DNA of 37,288 nt, from assembly GCF_016650035.1 (NCBI RefSeq), contig NZ_JAENWM010000036.1, positions 1-37,288 of the forward strand. The letters are read 5' to 3'. Position 1 is the first letter of the stretch. Each line of letters starts with the position of its first letter. This document shows, one piece after another, positions 25,116 to 33,471 of this stretch. A program made the position numbers and the translations under genes. This stretch comes from Clostridium sp. (GTDB taxonomy: Bacteria > Bacillota > Clostridia > Clostridiales > Clostridiaceae). The notes beneath the pieces were generated by a model, which saw only the letters and a program-made list of their open reading frames with translations, searched no databases and had not been told where the DNA came from.

Positions 25116-27254
25116 TTATTTATATTTTTTAAAAGCATCTTTTAATATATAGTAAGATGCTTTTAATCTTTCATGATATATTGGTATTTCCCATTCTTTT
25201 AAGTTATACATATTCATTTTTAATTTATTAATTGAAATCTTATCTTCTAGAACCCCTACACCAGCACTTATTCCTTGGATTTTAACTGGTTTTATCCCAT
25301 CTATATGCAAATCATCCATAATCATTTTTGTTGATGGATCCATTACATTAAGAAGCTGCCAAGGTATTCTTATTTCAACTATATTCCCTTTTATCGTAAA
25401 ATCTGCAAGGGAATTATAATCACTACTTTCAGGATTTCCATTGCCAAACTGCAGTTTTCCTGTTTCGTATTTAGTAAAAGGTAGTTTAACCTTATCCTGT
25501 GGCAAATAAATTTCTCTGCTCACGCATAAATACATAGGCACAAAGACACCACTATTTTTCATATCATACTCTTTAACCTGAGGAATCTCATTAAGTTTTT
25601 CCCCATAAATATACTGAAAACTGTCATAGTAAGGATCTACAAGTATTTGAGATTTTCCTTTTCCATTTATAGATATTATAAAATCAGCGGCTTTATTAAA
25701 ATTCATTCCATTATAACTAAGATTTCCTTGATTTTGCACTGTATCTATGGGAATAACTAGTTTGTCTACATTGAAATCAGCTTTTGAGCTTTTTGCCATA
25801 AAGTAAACATAGGCTTCATCAGATTTCATATAAAGCTGCGTCCCGTTATTTTCAGATATGGGAACGCTACCTTCCCACTCCAATATATCTCCGTCTACAT
25901 AACTGGCGCTTTCACTCTCACCTGAATCAAAGGCTAATAATCCAAAATGCTGTTCATTTGTCTGCTGATTATTCCAATAAGACCTTCTATTAGGTAAATC
26001 TAAATCCATGGTGTTCCACGTTCTCTTAAACCATTCATCTTGAAATGAAAATACCAAGGCTCCCGCATAACCTTCTTCATATATATCCTTTAACATAAAT
26101 GTATCCATTTCACCTTGAGCTTTTTCTGAAACATTTCCTTGATTAAATCCCATATAAATATTATCATGTGCCTTACCCCTAGATGCTGGTATTCCAAACT
26201 CTGCCACCAAAATAGGCATGGTGTGCTCTTTTTTTAAGTCTTTTAAATAAGCTTTGTACGTATCTATTTTGCCATTACTATCTTTAAAACTTATATAATC
26301 TTTCTGATAATTCATAGCATCAGGATAATATGGGTAAATATGATATGATGCAAAAAGTCCTGTTTTAAAACTATCTTTTTTCTTTATATGTTCTGTATTT
26401 ACTGAAACCACATCTTCATATTCAAATGGTTCATTTGGATGGCTAAGCATGTCTGTTGTCACCCAATTTGTGAAACTTACTGGCCTCTGCATCTTGTAAA
26501 CTTCAGTTTCATAATCTATGCAGTAATCTCCAGTTTCACTCAAGAAATTTTCAAATGGTGAAGCTCCTTTACTATATAGATATTTGCCATCATAATTAAC
26601 CTTGCTTTTGTTATTATCATTAGTTGTAATAACAAACCCCGGGTCCCATTCTATACCTAAAACATACCCTATCACATAGGGAGACAAGTCCTTTTCATAA
26701 ATTCCATAAGCATGTCCAGGTGTTTTTTTAATTATTTTATTTCCATGAAGCACATCTATAACTGATTGTATATCCTTTTTGAAATTATCCACAATTACTG
26801 GATTATATGCATCCTTATATTTAGCCATATCTTCTTCATTAACCCATACTCCTTGAATAAGATATAGAGGTTTTTCCGCACTTTCATTGTATTCATAAAG
26901 AGCATTATAAAAATCTGGTTTTAAAATGGTATATACTCTTATGGTATTTGAATTCATATCACCAATATACTTAAACCATCTTAAGTAATCTTCCTTAGTT
27001 ATGCCAAATTCCCCCGGGAAATACTCTGGTTTCGCCGCTCCAATATTTACCCCTTTAATAAATTCCTTTTGCCATTTTTTATCTTTATAGATATAGAAGT
27101 ATTGAGAATCCACCTTAGACATGTACTCTATTGAATCTTCATCTTTAAACATGGATTGGGTCGATCTTGTTTTATTAAAATATATTTCATAACCTACAAA
27201 GCCAATAAATACAACAAATATCAATACAATTATTGTAAACTTTTTTTTCTTCAT
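25116..27254 (-). CDS. Exported TIM-barrel glycosidase-like protein (GH clan A)
   Basis: 712 residues. One N-terminal membrane helix (6-22) and an extracellular body. Residues about 60-440 look like a clan-A (GH2/GH5-type) TIM barrel: FIKGVNIGAAKPEYFPGEFG near the start, RVYTI (106-110), the candidate acid/base Glu202 in LGIEWDPG, and the candidate nucleophile Glu352 in VAEFGIPAS. Residues 450-690 form a beta-rich C-terminal domain resembling a CBM9-like or sugar-binding module (VDGDILEWEG at about 462-471). It may trim, transfer or cut the polymer made by the linked glycosyltransferase. It is the first gene of the operon; GGGGG precedes the ATG. Confidence 0.72.
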   Translation of the reverse strand: MKKKKFTIIVLIFVVFIGFVGYEIYFNKTRSTQSMFKDEDSIEYMSKVDSQYFYIYKDKKWQKEFIKGVNIGAAKPEYFPGEFGITKEDYLRWFKYIGDMNSNTIRVYTILKPDFYNALYEYNESAEKPLYLIQGVWVNEEDMAKYKDAYNPVIVDNFKKDIQSVIDVLHGNKIIKKTPGHAYGIYEKDLSPYVIGYVLGIEWDPGFVITTNDNNKSKVNYDGKYLYSKGASPFENFLSETGDYCIDYETEVYKMQRPVSFTNWVTTDMLSHPNEPFEYEDVVSVNTEHIKKKDSFKTGLFASYHIYPYYPDAMNYQKDYISFKDSNGKIDTYKAYLKDLKKEHTMPILVAEFGIPASRGKAHDNIYMGFNQGNVSEKAQGEMDTFMLKDIYEEGYAGALVFSFQDEWFKRTWNTMDLDLPNRRSYWNNQQTNEQHFGLLAFDSGESESASYVDGDILEWEGSVPISENNGTQLYMKSDEAYVYFMAKSSKADFNVDKLVIPIDTVQNQGNLSYNGMNFNKAADFIISINGKGKSQILVDPYYDSFQYIYGEKLNEIPQVKEYDMKNSGVFVPMYLCVSREIYLPQDKVKLPFTKYETGKLQFGNGNPESSDYNSLADFTIKGNIVEIRIPWQLLNVMDPSTKMIMDDLHIDGIKPVKIQGISAGVGVLEDKISINKLKMNMYNLKEWEIPIYHERLKASYYILKDAFKKYK

Positions 27255-27318
27255 TAAAATTCCCCCTATACTATAAGCTTGATACTATTTTAGATATTAA
27301 TAATAATAATAATTAACT

Positions 27319-27338
27319 AACTATCATTTCAGATAGTT
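27319..27338. promoter_or_regulatory. Palindrome upstream of the polysaccharide operon
   Basis: AACTATC and GATAGTT flank a six-base centre (ATTTCA), 65 bases before the first gene of the operon. The symmetry and place suit a dimeric repressor or activator site. A run of TAA/ATT triplets lies beside it (27298-27312). The rest of the gap 27255-27516 shows only a doubtful 27-codon frame. Confidence 0.35.
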
Positions 27339-27516
27339 CATTATACCATTTTTTCTCAAAATCGTAATCATATTTCACTATATTTAGACATTTTTTTTAT
27401 TTCTCATCTGCTAAGTTACATAACAACAATATCAGGCCTTCAATTATTTTTTCACTATTTATAAAACAATAAAACATCATGAAATTTACCACCCGTCGCT
27501 ATATATTTAATTATAG

Positions 27517-27573
27517 AAAAAAAGCACCTACAGCTTAAACACTTTTTTTATAAGTGTCTACTCTATAGGTACC
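27517..27573 (-). terminator. Terminator after the 109-residue helical gene
   Basis: Nested hairpin on the minus strand: AGGT(A/G)C outer arms (27524-27530 with 27566-27573) and AAGTGT/ACACTT inner arms around a poly-A loop, followed by a run of seven T. It separates this gene from the polysaccharide operon. Confidence 0.7.
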
Positions 27574-27598
27574 AGTTTAATATTTATCATACTCTCCT

Positions 27599-27928
27599 TT
27601 AATCTTTTAACTGTAAATCTTCTTCGATCTCTGTCTCTATATAATCTATTTGAAGCTTGCACTTCATAATTTCATTTTTCATTTTACAGTAAGACATGTA
27701 ACTATAGCTTGCGCCATCTAATACTTTTATTGCCTCATCTATAATATCGCCCAAATTATCCGCTCTTTTAAGTGCATCCTTAACATCACTCTTTTTAGAA
27801 AGTGCGATCTTATTTAATTCATCCGCACCACCTATGAGTAGCCTATAAGAACTAACTAATTTAGTCAACATATCTGCCAGATTATTTATATCGTTGTAAT
27901 GATTTTGTATAACCCTTCTGTGTGACAA
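27599..27928 (-). CDS. Small helical protein of unknown function
   Basis: 109 residues, almost certainly all helical and probably a coiled coil (heptad-like NLADMLTKLVSSYRLL and NEIMKCKLQIDYIETEIEED). No membrane segment and no recognised motif. The start is TTG at 27926-27928 with GGGTGA six bases upstream; the next in-frame Met is at residue 19 and has no site. It follows the cation antiporter by 103 bases on the same strand and ends at a good terminator, so it may be the last gene of the rubrerythrin-antiporter transcript. Confidence 0.65.
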   Translation of the reverse strand: MSHRRVIQNHYNDINNLADMLTKLVSSYRLLIGGADELNKIALSKKSDVKDALKRADNLGDIIDEAIKVLDGASYSYMSYCKMKNEIMKCKLQIDYIETEIEEDLQLKD

Positions 27929-28031
27929 ATAATCACCCTATAGTCTTGATATCCATTAAGTATATTATTCTAGAGATAAAATTATGCTAAGTACATAAAA
28001 ATATAATATTCGGTAATTTACTTTCATGTGC

Positions 28032-29078
28032 CTAGACAATATAATAATAGGCTAGTGTAATTATCATATAAGAAGTAATTAAAATGCTTCCTTCTAGCCA
28101 ATAAGTTTTTCCATCCTGAAACACTAAAAATGACATTCCTACCGCTATACCACACATTATTATATGGAATACAGGAAATAACAGGGTCATATTAAGTCCC
28201 ATAAGCGACGAAAATACTACCAGCACAGGGGTAACAAACAATGAAATTTGAATGCTTGACCCTATAGCTATTTCTAAGCTCATGTCTACTTTGTTTTGCA
28301 TTGCACACATTATAGTAGAAACATTCTCCCCTATATTGCCAAGGAGAGGAATTAAGATTATACCGATGAACTCTTGTGATATATTATAGTCTTTTGTAAA
28401 ATCTCTAATGTTGTATATCAACTTTTCACTTGTAAAGTAAAGTAATACAGATATGCAAATTAAAATTATCGCACTTTCGATAACACTCTTATTTACAGTG
28501 CTTTTTTTCTCTTCTATATACTCACTAATAACAAATAAATTGTTATGGGTATATAATGAGAATATTAATCCTAAGATATAAATACCTATGAGTAGAAACG
28601 CAACCTTCACACTTATTGATATAATTACTGCATCTAACACTACAGAATACCTATTTAGCGTTGCTATAACTATCATAGATGACATTGCTAGTAATAACAT
28701 ATTAAAGTTAGTACGTGCTATTATGCTATTAAAGTTTTGCTCTTTAAACTTAAATCCTCCAAATACCACTGCAATTCCAAGGCCTAAAAGCATATTATTT
28801 ATGATTGATCCAATTAAAGAAGCTTGAACAAGCGGTATCATCCCATACTTTATTGACCATATTCCCATCATAAGCTCTGGAATATTCCCCACCGTGGCTG
28901 CTAAAAGTCCTCCTTTTTTCTGTCCTATATAATCTGATATTTTAGTAGTTTGATCTCCCAGCAAAATAGCAAGTGGTACTATAGCTATAGAATATATCAT
29001 TGTATTTAGTAAACTTGAAGAAGTCCTTATAAATAATAAGAAAATTACAAGAAGCATAAAAATATAGGTTTTTTTCAT
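28032..29078 (-). CDS. CAX-type cation/proton antiporter (Ca2+/H+)
   Basis: A 348-residue membrane protein with about eleven helices and an internal duplication. Each half carries the GNxxE alpha-repeat of the Ca2+/cation antiporter superfamily: AATVGNIPELMMG (60-72) and LLGNIGENVSTIMCA (about 242-256). These acidic residues line the ion path. The closest functional group is CAX/ChaA, exchanging Ca2+ or Na+ for H+ across the cytoplasmic membrane. GGTG lies six bases before the ATG. It comes 19 bases after a 49-residue gene, which itself follows rubrerythrin, so all three are probably one transcript. Confidence 0.9.
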   Translation of the reverse strand: MKKTYIFMLLVIFLLFIRTSSSLLNTMIYSIAIVPLAILLGDQTTKISDYIGQKKGGLLAATVGNIPELMMGIWSIKYGMIPLVQASLIGSIINNMLLGLGIAVVFGGFKFKEQNFNSIIARTNFNMLLLAMSSMIVIATLNRYSVVLDAVIISISVKVAFLLIGIYILGLIFSLYTHNNLFVISEYIEEKKSTVNKSVIESAIILICISVLLYFTSEKLIYNIRDFTKDYNISQEFIGIILIPLLGNIGENVSTIMCAMQNKVDMSLEIAIGSSIQISLFVTPVLVVFSSLMGLNMTLLFPVFHIIMCGIAVGMSFLVFQDGKTYWLEGSILITSYMIITLAYYYIV

Positions 29079-29097
29079 TTAAAACACCAAGCTATCA

Positions 29098-29247
29098 TTA
29101 TTTTGTACTTTCATTCACATATTCTTCATCAATGTCTGCAAAAATATTTGTATTTATATCCCTATATCTATCATTGTAATCCTCATCATCTAAAGACATT
29201 ACAGGTACCACTGGTACTAAATAGTAGGTGGGGTAATAAATTTTCAT
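29098..29247 (-). CDS. 49-residue acidic and tyrosine-rich small protein
   Basis: A short frame, ATG at 29245-29247, stop TAA at 29098-29100. It reads MKIYYPTYYLVPVVPVMSLD, then a strongly acidic half (DDEDYNDRYRDINTN and IFADIDEEYVNES) ending in TK. AGGAGG lies seven bases before the start, one of the best binding sites in the window. It starts 11 bases after the rubrerythrin stop and ends 19 bases before the antiporter start, so translation of all three is likely. The acidic half could bind Ca2+ or another cation, which would suit the antiporter next door; that is only inference. I do not recognise the family. Confidence 0.75.
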   Translation of the reverse strand: MKIYYPTYYLVPVVPVMSLDDEDYNDRYRDINTNIFADIDEEYVNESTK

Positions 29248-29258
29248 GTTCACTCCTC

Positions 29259-29798
29259 CTATTTGTAATCTTCGCAATATATTTTAAAATAAGCTCTTGG
29301 AAACTTACATAGTGGGCAAATAGCTGGTGCTTCCATTCCAATATGAATATACCCACAATTCATACATTGCCATTTCACTTCTTTGTTTCTCTTAAACATC
29401 ATTCCTGCCACAAGATTTTCATATATTTTCATATATCTCATCTCATGACTTTCTTCTACTTCCTGTAATTCTTTATAAAAATCTGCAATCTCTATAAAGC
29501 CTTCTCTTCTAGCCTCTGTTTCAAATTGTTTATATAACATGTCAGTCTCAAAAGCTTCTCCTTCTGCTGCCGCTTTTAAATTATCTGCTGTACTTTTGTT
29601 CATTTTAAGAAACCTATTAAAAACTTCTCTTGCATGAGCCTTTTCGTTATTTGCCGTGGCTTCAAAAATAGAGGCTACATACTCATACCCCTCTTGCTCA
29701 GCTTTTTCTGCATATAATGTATATTTATTTCTTGCTCTTGATTCTCCAGCAAACGTTTTGAGAAGATTCCCTTCCGTTTTACTACCTTTTAATTGCAT
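29259..29798 (-). CDS. rbr: Rubrerythrin
   Basis: A 179-residue cytoplasmic di-iron protein. The N-terminal erythrin four-helix bundle (1-135) has the ligands of FAGESRARNKY, NNEKAHA, ETEARREGF and EVEESHEMRY. The C-terminal rubredoxin domain (about 141-179) has two knuckles, CMNCG and CPLCK, for one Fe(SCys)4 centre. It reduces hydrogen peroxide using electrons from rubredoxin or NAD(P)H and protects anaerobes from oxygen. GGAGG lies five to six bases before the ATG. It heads a likely operon with a 49-residue protein and a cation antiporter. Length and motifs are standard. Confidence 0.96.
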   Translation of the reverse strand: MQLKGSKTEGNLLKTFAGESRARNKYTLYAEKAEQEGYEYVASIFEATANNEKAHAREVFNRFLKMNKSTADNLKAAAEGEAFETDMLYKQFETEARREGFIEIADFYKELQEVEESHEMRYMKIYENLVAGMMFKRNKEVKWQCMNCGYIHIGMEAPAICPLCKFPRAYFKIYCEDYK

Positions 29799-29869
29799 TT
29801 TGTTCCTCCATTAAATTGTTTATCTTCTTTATTATTCTATTCATTATGTTTTTAAAGGTTACTTTTAAA

Positions 29870-29903
29870 AAAGAGAGGTACATCCCTTTGGAATGCACCT
29901 CTC
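29870..29903 (-). terminator. Terminator of sdaAB-sdaAA
   Basis: GAGAGGTACAT pairs with ATGCACCTCTC around CCCTTTGGA, and the minus strand continues TTTTTTA. It is 29 bases past the sdaAA stop. Confidence 0.85.
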
Positions 29904-29931
29904 ATAATTTTAATAATATATACATATAAAT

Positions 29932-30807
29932 TTATTCCTTGAAAATTTCCTTTGCCAGATTTAGACCTGTAGGGGTAGTAGCACATCCACCCATAGCAGT
30001 TTCTCTTAATTCACATGGCATTTGCTTTCCTACCTTATACATAGCTATTACCATATCATCAAAAGGAATTCTACTAGTTACACCACACATAGCTAGATCC
30101 GCTGTAGTTAAAGCACTTACCGCTCCAGCTATATTTCTTTTAGCACAAGGCACCTCAACTAAACCAGCTACAGGATCACATACTAGTCCTAATATGTTTT
30201 TTAGCACAATAGCTGCTGCGTTTAATGCCATAGCAGGCGTACCACCCATCATTTCTACCACAGCTGCAGCTCCCATGGCAGCAGCAGATCCACATTCAGC
30301 TTGACATCCACCTTCAGCTCCTGCTAATGTAGCATTTTTAGCTATTATAATTCCTATACCAGAAGCTGTGAACAAGGCATTAATTAGGTCCTCTTCAGTT
30401 TTATGGAGCCTCTCTCCTGCTGTAATAACTACTGCTGGAATTATTCCACAGGACCCAGCTGTAGGTGCCGCAACTATTTTACCCATGGCTGCGTTCACCT
30501 CTGAGCAAGAAACAGCTCTAGCCATTGCTTTTACCATAAATTCACCCGTAAGTGTATTCTCAGAACTGGAATACCTATTCAGCTTAATAGCATCTCCACC
30601 TATTAACCCACTTATTGATCTAGTTTCATTTGTAAGTCCATATTCCGCGGCTTCCTTCATTATATTAAGATTTGCCCTCATCTTTTCAATAATCTCAGCT
30701 CTTGTAAGTCCACTTTCTTCCTGTTCACACATAATTGTATATTCCCATATCGGTATGTTTTTTTCTTCACATATACTTAATAATTCTATTCCTTTGTTTG
30801 CAAACAC
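29932..30807 (-). CDS. sdaAA: L-serine dehydratase, iron-sulfur-dependent, alpha subunit
   Basis: A 291-residue catalytic subunit of the two-chain 4Fe-4S enzyme that converts L-serine to pyruvate and ammonia. Seen motifs are SGLIGGDAIKL (about 66-76), AAPTAGSCGIIPAV (about 113-126), GAEGGCQAECGSAAAMGAAA (about 163-182), and NILGLVCDPVAGLVEVPC (about 204-221). Three or four of these cysteines hold the labile cluster. In clostridia it feeds serine fermentation. The start is GTG at 30805-30807 with AAGGAGGG six to seven bases upstream. It follows sdaAB by 46 bases in one transcript. Confidence 0.95.
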   Translation of the reverse strand: MFANKGIELLSICEEKNIPIWEYTIMCEQEESGLTRAEIIEKMRANLNIMKEAAEYGLTNETRSISGLIGGDAIKLNRYSSSENTLTGEFMVKAMARAVSCSEVNAAMGKIVAAPTAGSCGIIPAVVITAGERLHKTEEDLINALFTASGIGIIIAKNATLAGAEGGCQAECGSAAAMGAAAVVEMMGGTPAMALNAAAIVLKNILGLVCDPVAGLVEVPCAKRNIAGAVSALTTADLAMCGVTSRIPFDDMVIAMYKVGKQMPCELRETAMGGCATTPTGLNLAKEIFKE

Positions 30808-30853
30808 AATCTTCCCTCCTTGCTTTCCTTTATATTACAGTTTTCTATGGGTT

Positions 30854-31531
30854 TTAGGACTGTAGCACTGGTGATATTTCTTTTATATTGTAAACATTTC
30901 CCAAAGATTTGATTTTATCTAATACACCTTTAGGCACTATAGTATCTGTTTCAAATACCATAGCTGCATTTAACCCTTTACTGTTTCGATACACATTCAT
31001 AGTTGCTATATTTATATTTTCATCAAACAATACCGTACTAACTTTTGAAATCATACCTGGAATATCCTTATGACTAATTATAATCGTTGGGAAGTTACCC
31101 CTAAATGCAATTGGTTGTCCATCAACTTCAAATATTAAAATATTCCCTCCCCCAACAGATGACCCTACAATTTCAACTATTCTCCCACTTTTTTTTGTTA
31201 TGATAAATTTTACTGTATTAGGATGAACATCCCCCAAATCTCCTGGTATAAATTCTACAAATAGCCCTAGTTCTTCTGCTATTCCTAGTGAATCCTTTAG
31301 CTTATCATCCCAAGGATCCATTCCTAAAATCCCCGCCACAAGAGCTTTATCTGATCCATGCCCCTTATAAGTTTTAGCAAAAGACCCATGTAGAATAAAT
31401 TGCACCGATGCAATGTTTTTCCCCGCAATTATAGACGCAACCTTTGCAAGTCTAGCCGCGCCTGCTGTATGAGAACTTGATGGCCCTATCATAATAGGAC
31501 CTAATATATCAAACGCAGTATAATTTTTCAT
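30854..31531 (-). CDS. sdaAB: L-serine dehydratase, iron-sulfur-dependent, beta subunit
   Basis: A 225-residue partner of SdaAA. The N-terminal part has the family signature ILGPIMIGPSSSHTAGAARL (about 8-27) and LHGSFAKTYKGHGSDKAL. The C-terminal part (about 145-225) is an ACT domain, IISHKDIPGMISKVSTVLFD, likely sensing serine. I start at the ATG at 31529-31531, with AGGAGGAAACTA immediately upstream. An in-frame ATG 39 bases further out has no site and would include this binding site in the coding region. sdaAA follows, so the two subunits are made together. Confidence 0.95.
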   Translation of the reverse strand: MKNYTAFDILGPIMIGPSSSHTAGAARLAKVASIIAGKNIASVQFILHGSFAKTYKGHGSDKALVAGILGMDPWDDKLKDSLGIAEELGLFVEFIPGDLGDVHPNTVKFIITKKSGRIVEIVGSSVGGGNILIFEVDGQPIAFRGNFPTIIISHKDIPGMISKVSTVLFDENINIATMNVYRNSKGLNAAMVFETDTIVPKGVLDKIKSLGNVYNIKEISPVLQS

Positions 31532-31627
31532 TAGTTTCCTCCTAATTTCTCTCTGCACAATACAAAACAATTATTAATTATTTTGCCTCGCAATAACAAA
31601 TCTTATTCTTTAGCAACCAAATAATAA

Positions 31628-31666
31628 GCATGTAGGAATGTCCTACTATTGGAACATCCTACATGC
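31628..31666 (-). terminator. Hairpin after the nucleoside kinase gene
   Basis: GCATGTAGGAATGT and AACATCCTACATGC form a long stem with one mismatch, 20 bases past the kinase stop. The T tract on the minus strand (TTATTATTTGG) is imperfect. GTAGGA can also pair with the nearer TCCTAC (31641-31646), giving a shorter alternative. Confidence 0.55.
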
Positions 31667-31685
31667 CGAACCTTCATGGCTTATT

Positions 31686-33344
31686 TTAGTATTGATAAAA
31701 ACAGCTTCCGCCGGTGAATTCTCTTATTATTGAATTATCTGGTACCAAATCTTTATCTACCTCTTGAAAAAAATTCAAAAAACTTTTTAATCTAATAGCT
31801 TCATAATATACCGGACTTTCAGGTCCGATTTTATCAAGCTCTGCTAGTGCAAACTTCTTAAGCACACAAAGCTCATAAACTACACTAGAATTAAACATTA
31901 CATCTGCCTGTTCTTGAAACACAAAAATGTTTTTTTCCTCGCCACGTTTTACAGAAGGCCACATTTTAAGCGTATCTTCAACGCCGTATCCTCTTGATAA
32001 ATAATCTCTCACTATTCTTCTTGTCATTCTTACGTCTGTTGTAGAAATCCTGTTGTGGTCATCTAAATTAAGCTGTGTTAGTGGGCTTATATATATTTTA
32101 AATTTACTATCCATAGCTATGGACGAAGTTAATATTTCATTTAATCCATGTATTCCTTCTACAATCATAACACCATTATTAGGCATTTTTATTTTATTTC
32201 CGTGCCACTCCCTTTTCCCTGTTCTAAAATCAAAACTTGGTATTTCAACTTCTTCACCTTTTAGTAATAATTCTAAATCCTTGTTAAAAAGCTCTAGATC
32301 TAGTGCATATATAGATTCAAAATCATATTCCCCATTCTCATCTCTTGGAGTTAATTCCCTATCAACAAAATAATCATCTAAGGAAATAAATACAGGCATT
32401 AAGCCATTGACTCTTAATTGAATCCCTAGTCTCTTTGAAAAAGTAGTTTTTCCTGAGGAAGATGGCCCTGCTATAAGAACTATCTTTACCTTATCCCTCT
32501 TATTAATCATATCTGCAATATAAGCAATTTTCTTTTCATGAAGTGCTTCTGCTACTCTAATTATATTAATAATGTCACCCTTTACTACTTCATCATTTAG
32601 TGCACCAACATTTCCAACCCCTAGTATCTTGCCACATTGCTCTGCCTCACGAAATACTTTAGCTAGTTTTTCATGCTTGTGAAATTTAGGAATCTTATTT
32701 GGGAAGGCACTAGTAGGATATCTTAATATAAATCCCGGCTCATAGTATATTAAATCGAAGGTTTTTAATATGCCTGTTGAATAAGCCATGGGGCCATAAA
32801 AATAGTCATATCTACCATCTAATTCATAAAGCTTCACCTCTTCTGAATTAACATATTTTAATAGCACAACTTTATCTTGCATATCATATTTGTCATAAAT
32901 TTCTACCGCTCTCTCTTTTGAAATGCCTATTTTCTTTATAGGAATATCAGCCTTTATTATTTCGTTCATTCTATTTTTTATTTCATAAATATCATCAATA
33001 TCTAGCGTAGGAGTCTTATGAATCTCTCCAAATAAACCTTTACTTAAAGAATGCTCAATACTAATTTTAGCACTAGGAAACAAATCCGTAACTGCTTTTA
33101 TTAACACGAACTGAAGTGTTCTAACGTATGTCATCATTCCAATTCTAGTTTTAATATCAACAGTGTCAAAAATTCCATTCTCGTTGATACTAGTTCCTAG
33201 CTCATAAAGTCTATTGTTAACCATACCTAAAACTACTGGTATATCACTTAATAAACTATTATTTTTAATTATATCATTTAATATAGTTCCCTCTTGAACT
33301 AAAACCGTTCTTCCATCTTTAAGTTCTATATTGAAGTTATTCAT
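31686..33344 (-). CDS. TGS-domain nucleoside kinase (uridine kinase-like)
   Basis: 552 residues. An N-terminal TGS-like domain (about 1-65) and a threonyl-tRNA-synthetase-like editing region (about 70-230) precede a C-terminal uridine kinase/phosphoribulokinase domain (about 285-500). Walker A is GPSSSGKTT (293-301); SLDDYFVDRE and VEGIHGLN correspond to kinase substrate-binding and Walker B regions. This fused architecture is common in clostridia, and its true substrate is not established; uridine or cytidine phosphorylation is the usual annotation. AGGGGATGATGGT precedes the ATG. It is divergent from the DUF421 gene. Confidence 0.88.
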   Translation of the reverse strand: MNNFNIELKDGRTVLVQEGTILNDIIKNNSLLSDIPVVLGMVNNRLYELGTSINENGIFDTVDIKTRIGMMTYVRTLQFVLIKAVTDLFPSAKISIEHSLSKGLFGEIHKTPTLDIDDIYEIKNRMNEIIKADIPIKKIGISKERAVEIYDKYDMQDKVVLLKYVNSEEVKLYELDGRYDYFYGPMAYSTGILKTFDLIYYEPGFILRYPTSAFPNKIPKFHKHEKLAKVFREAEQCGKILGVGNVGALNDEVVKGDIINIIRVAEALHEKKIAYIADMINKRDKVKIVLIAGPSSSGKTTFSKRLGIQLRVNGLMPVFISLDDYFVDRELTPRDENGEYDFESIYALDLELFNKDLELLLKGEEVEIPSFDFRTGKREWHGNKIKMPNNGVMIVEGIHGLNEILTSSIAMDSKFKIYISPLTQLNLDDHNRISTTDVRMTRRIVRDYLSRGYGVEDTLKMWPSVKRGEEKNIFVFQEQADVMFNSSVVYELCVLKKFALAELDKIGPESPVYYEAIRLKSFLNFFQEVDKDLVPDNSIIREFTGGSCFYQY

Positions 33345-33471
33345 ACCATCATCCCCTATTTTTCGGTGTTTACTACTATTATACTTTAATTTTCAAAAAA
33401 TGTATCATGTACCCCTTATATTTTTTGAATTTAGAAGGAAAATATACTTAATATATTAATGAGGTGATATT

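Noticed and set aside
27298-27312. TAA triplet run
   Set aside because: A short low-complexity repeat of the kind expected in AT-rich intergenic DNA.
27397-27480. A 27-codon minus-strand frame beginning MMFYCFINSEKIIEGL with GGGTGG upstream
   Set aside because: It is short, lies between a terminator and an operon in AT-rich DNA, and the site is imperfect. Not enough to call a gene without conservation data.
30368-30865. A 165-codon plus-strand frame opposite sdaAA, and a similar 121-codon one at 29939-30304
   Set aside because: They are mirror frames of a strongly conserved enzyme gene; no binding site and an implausible protein.
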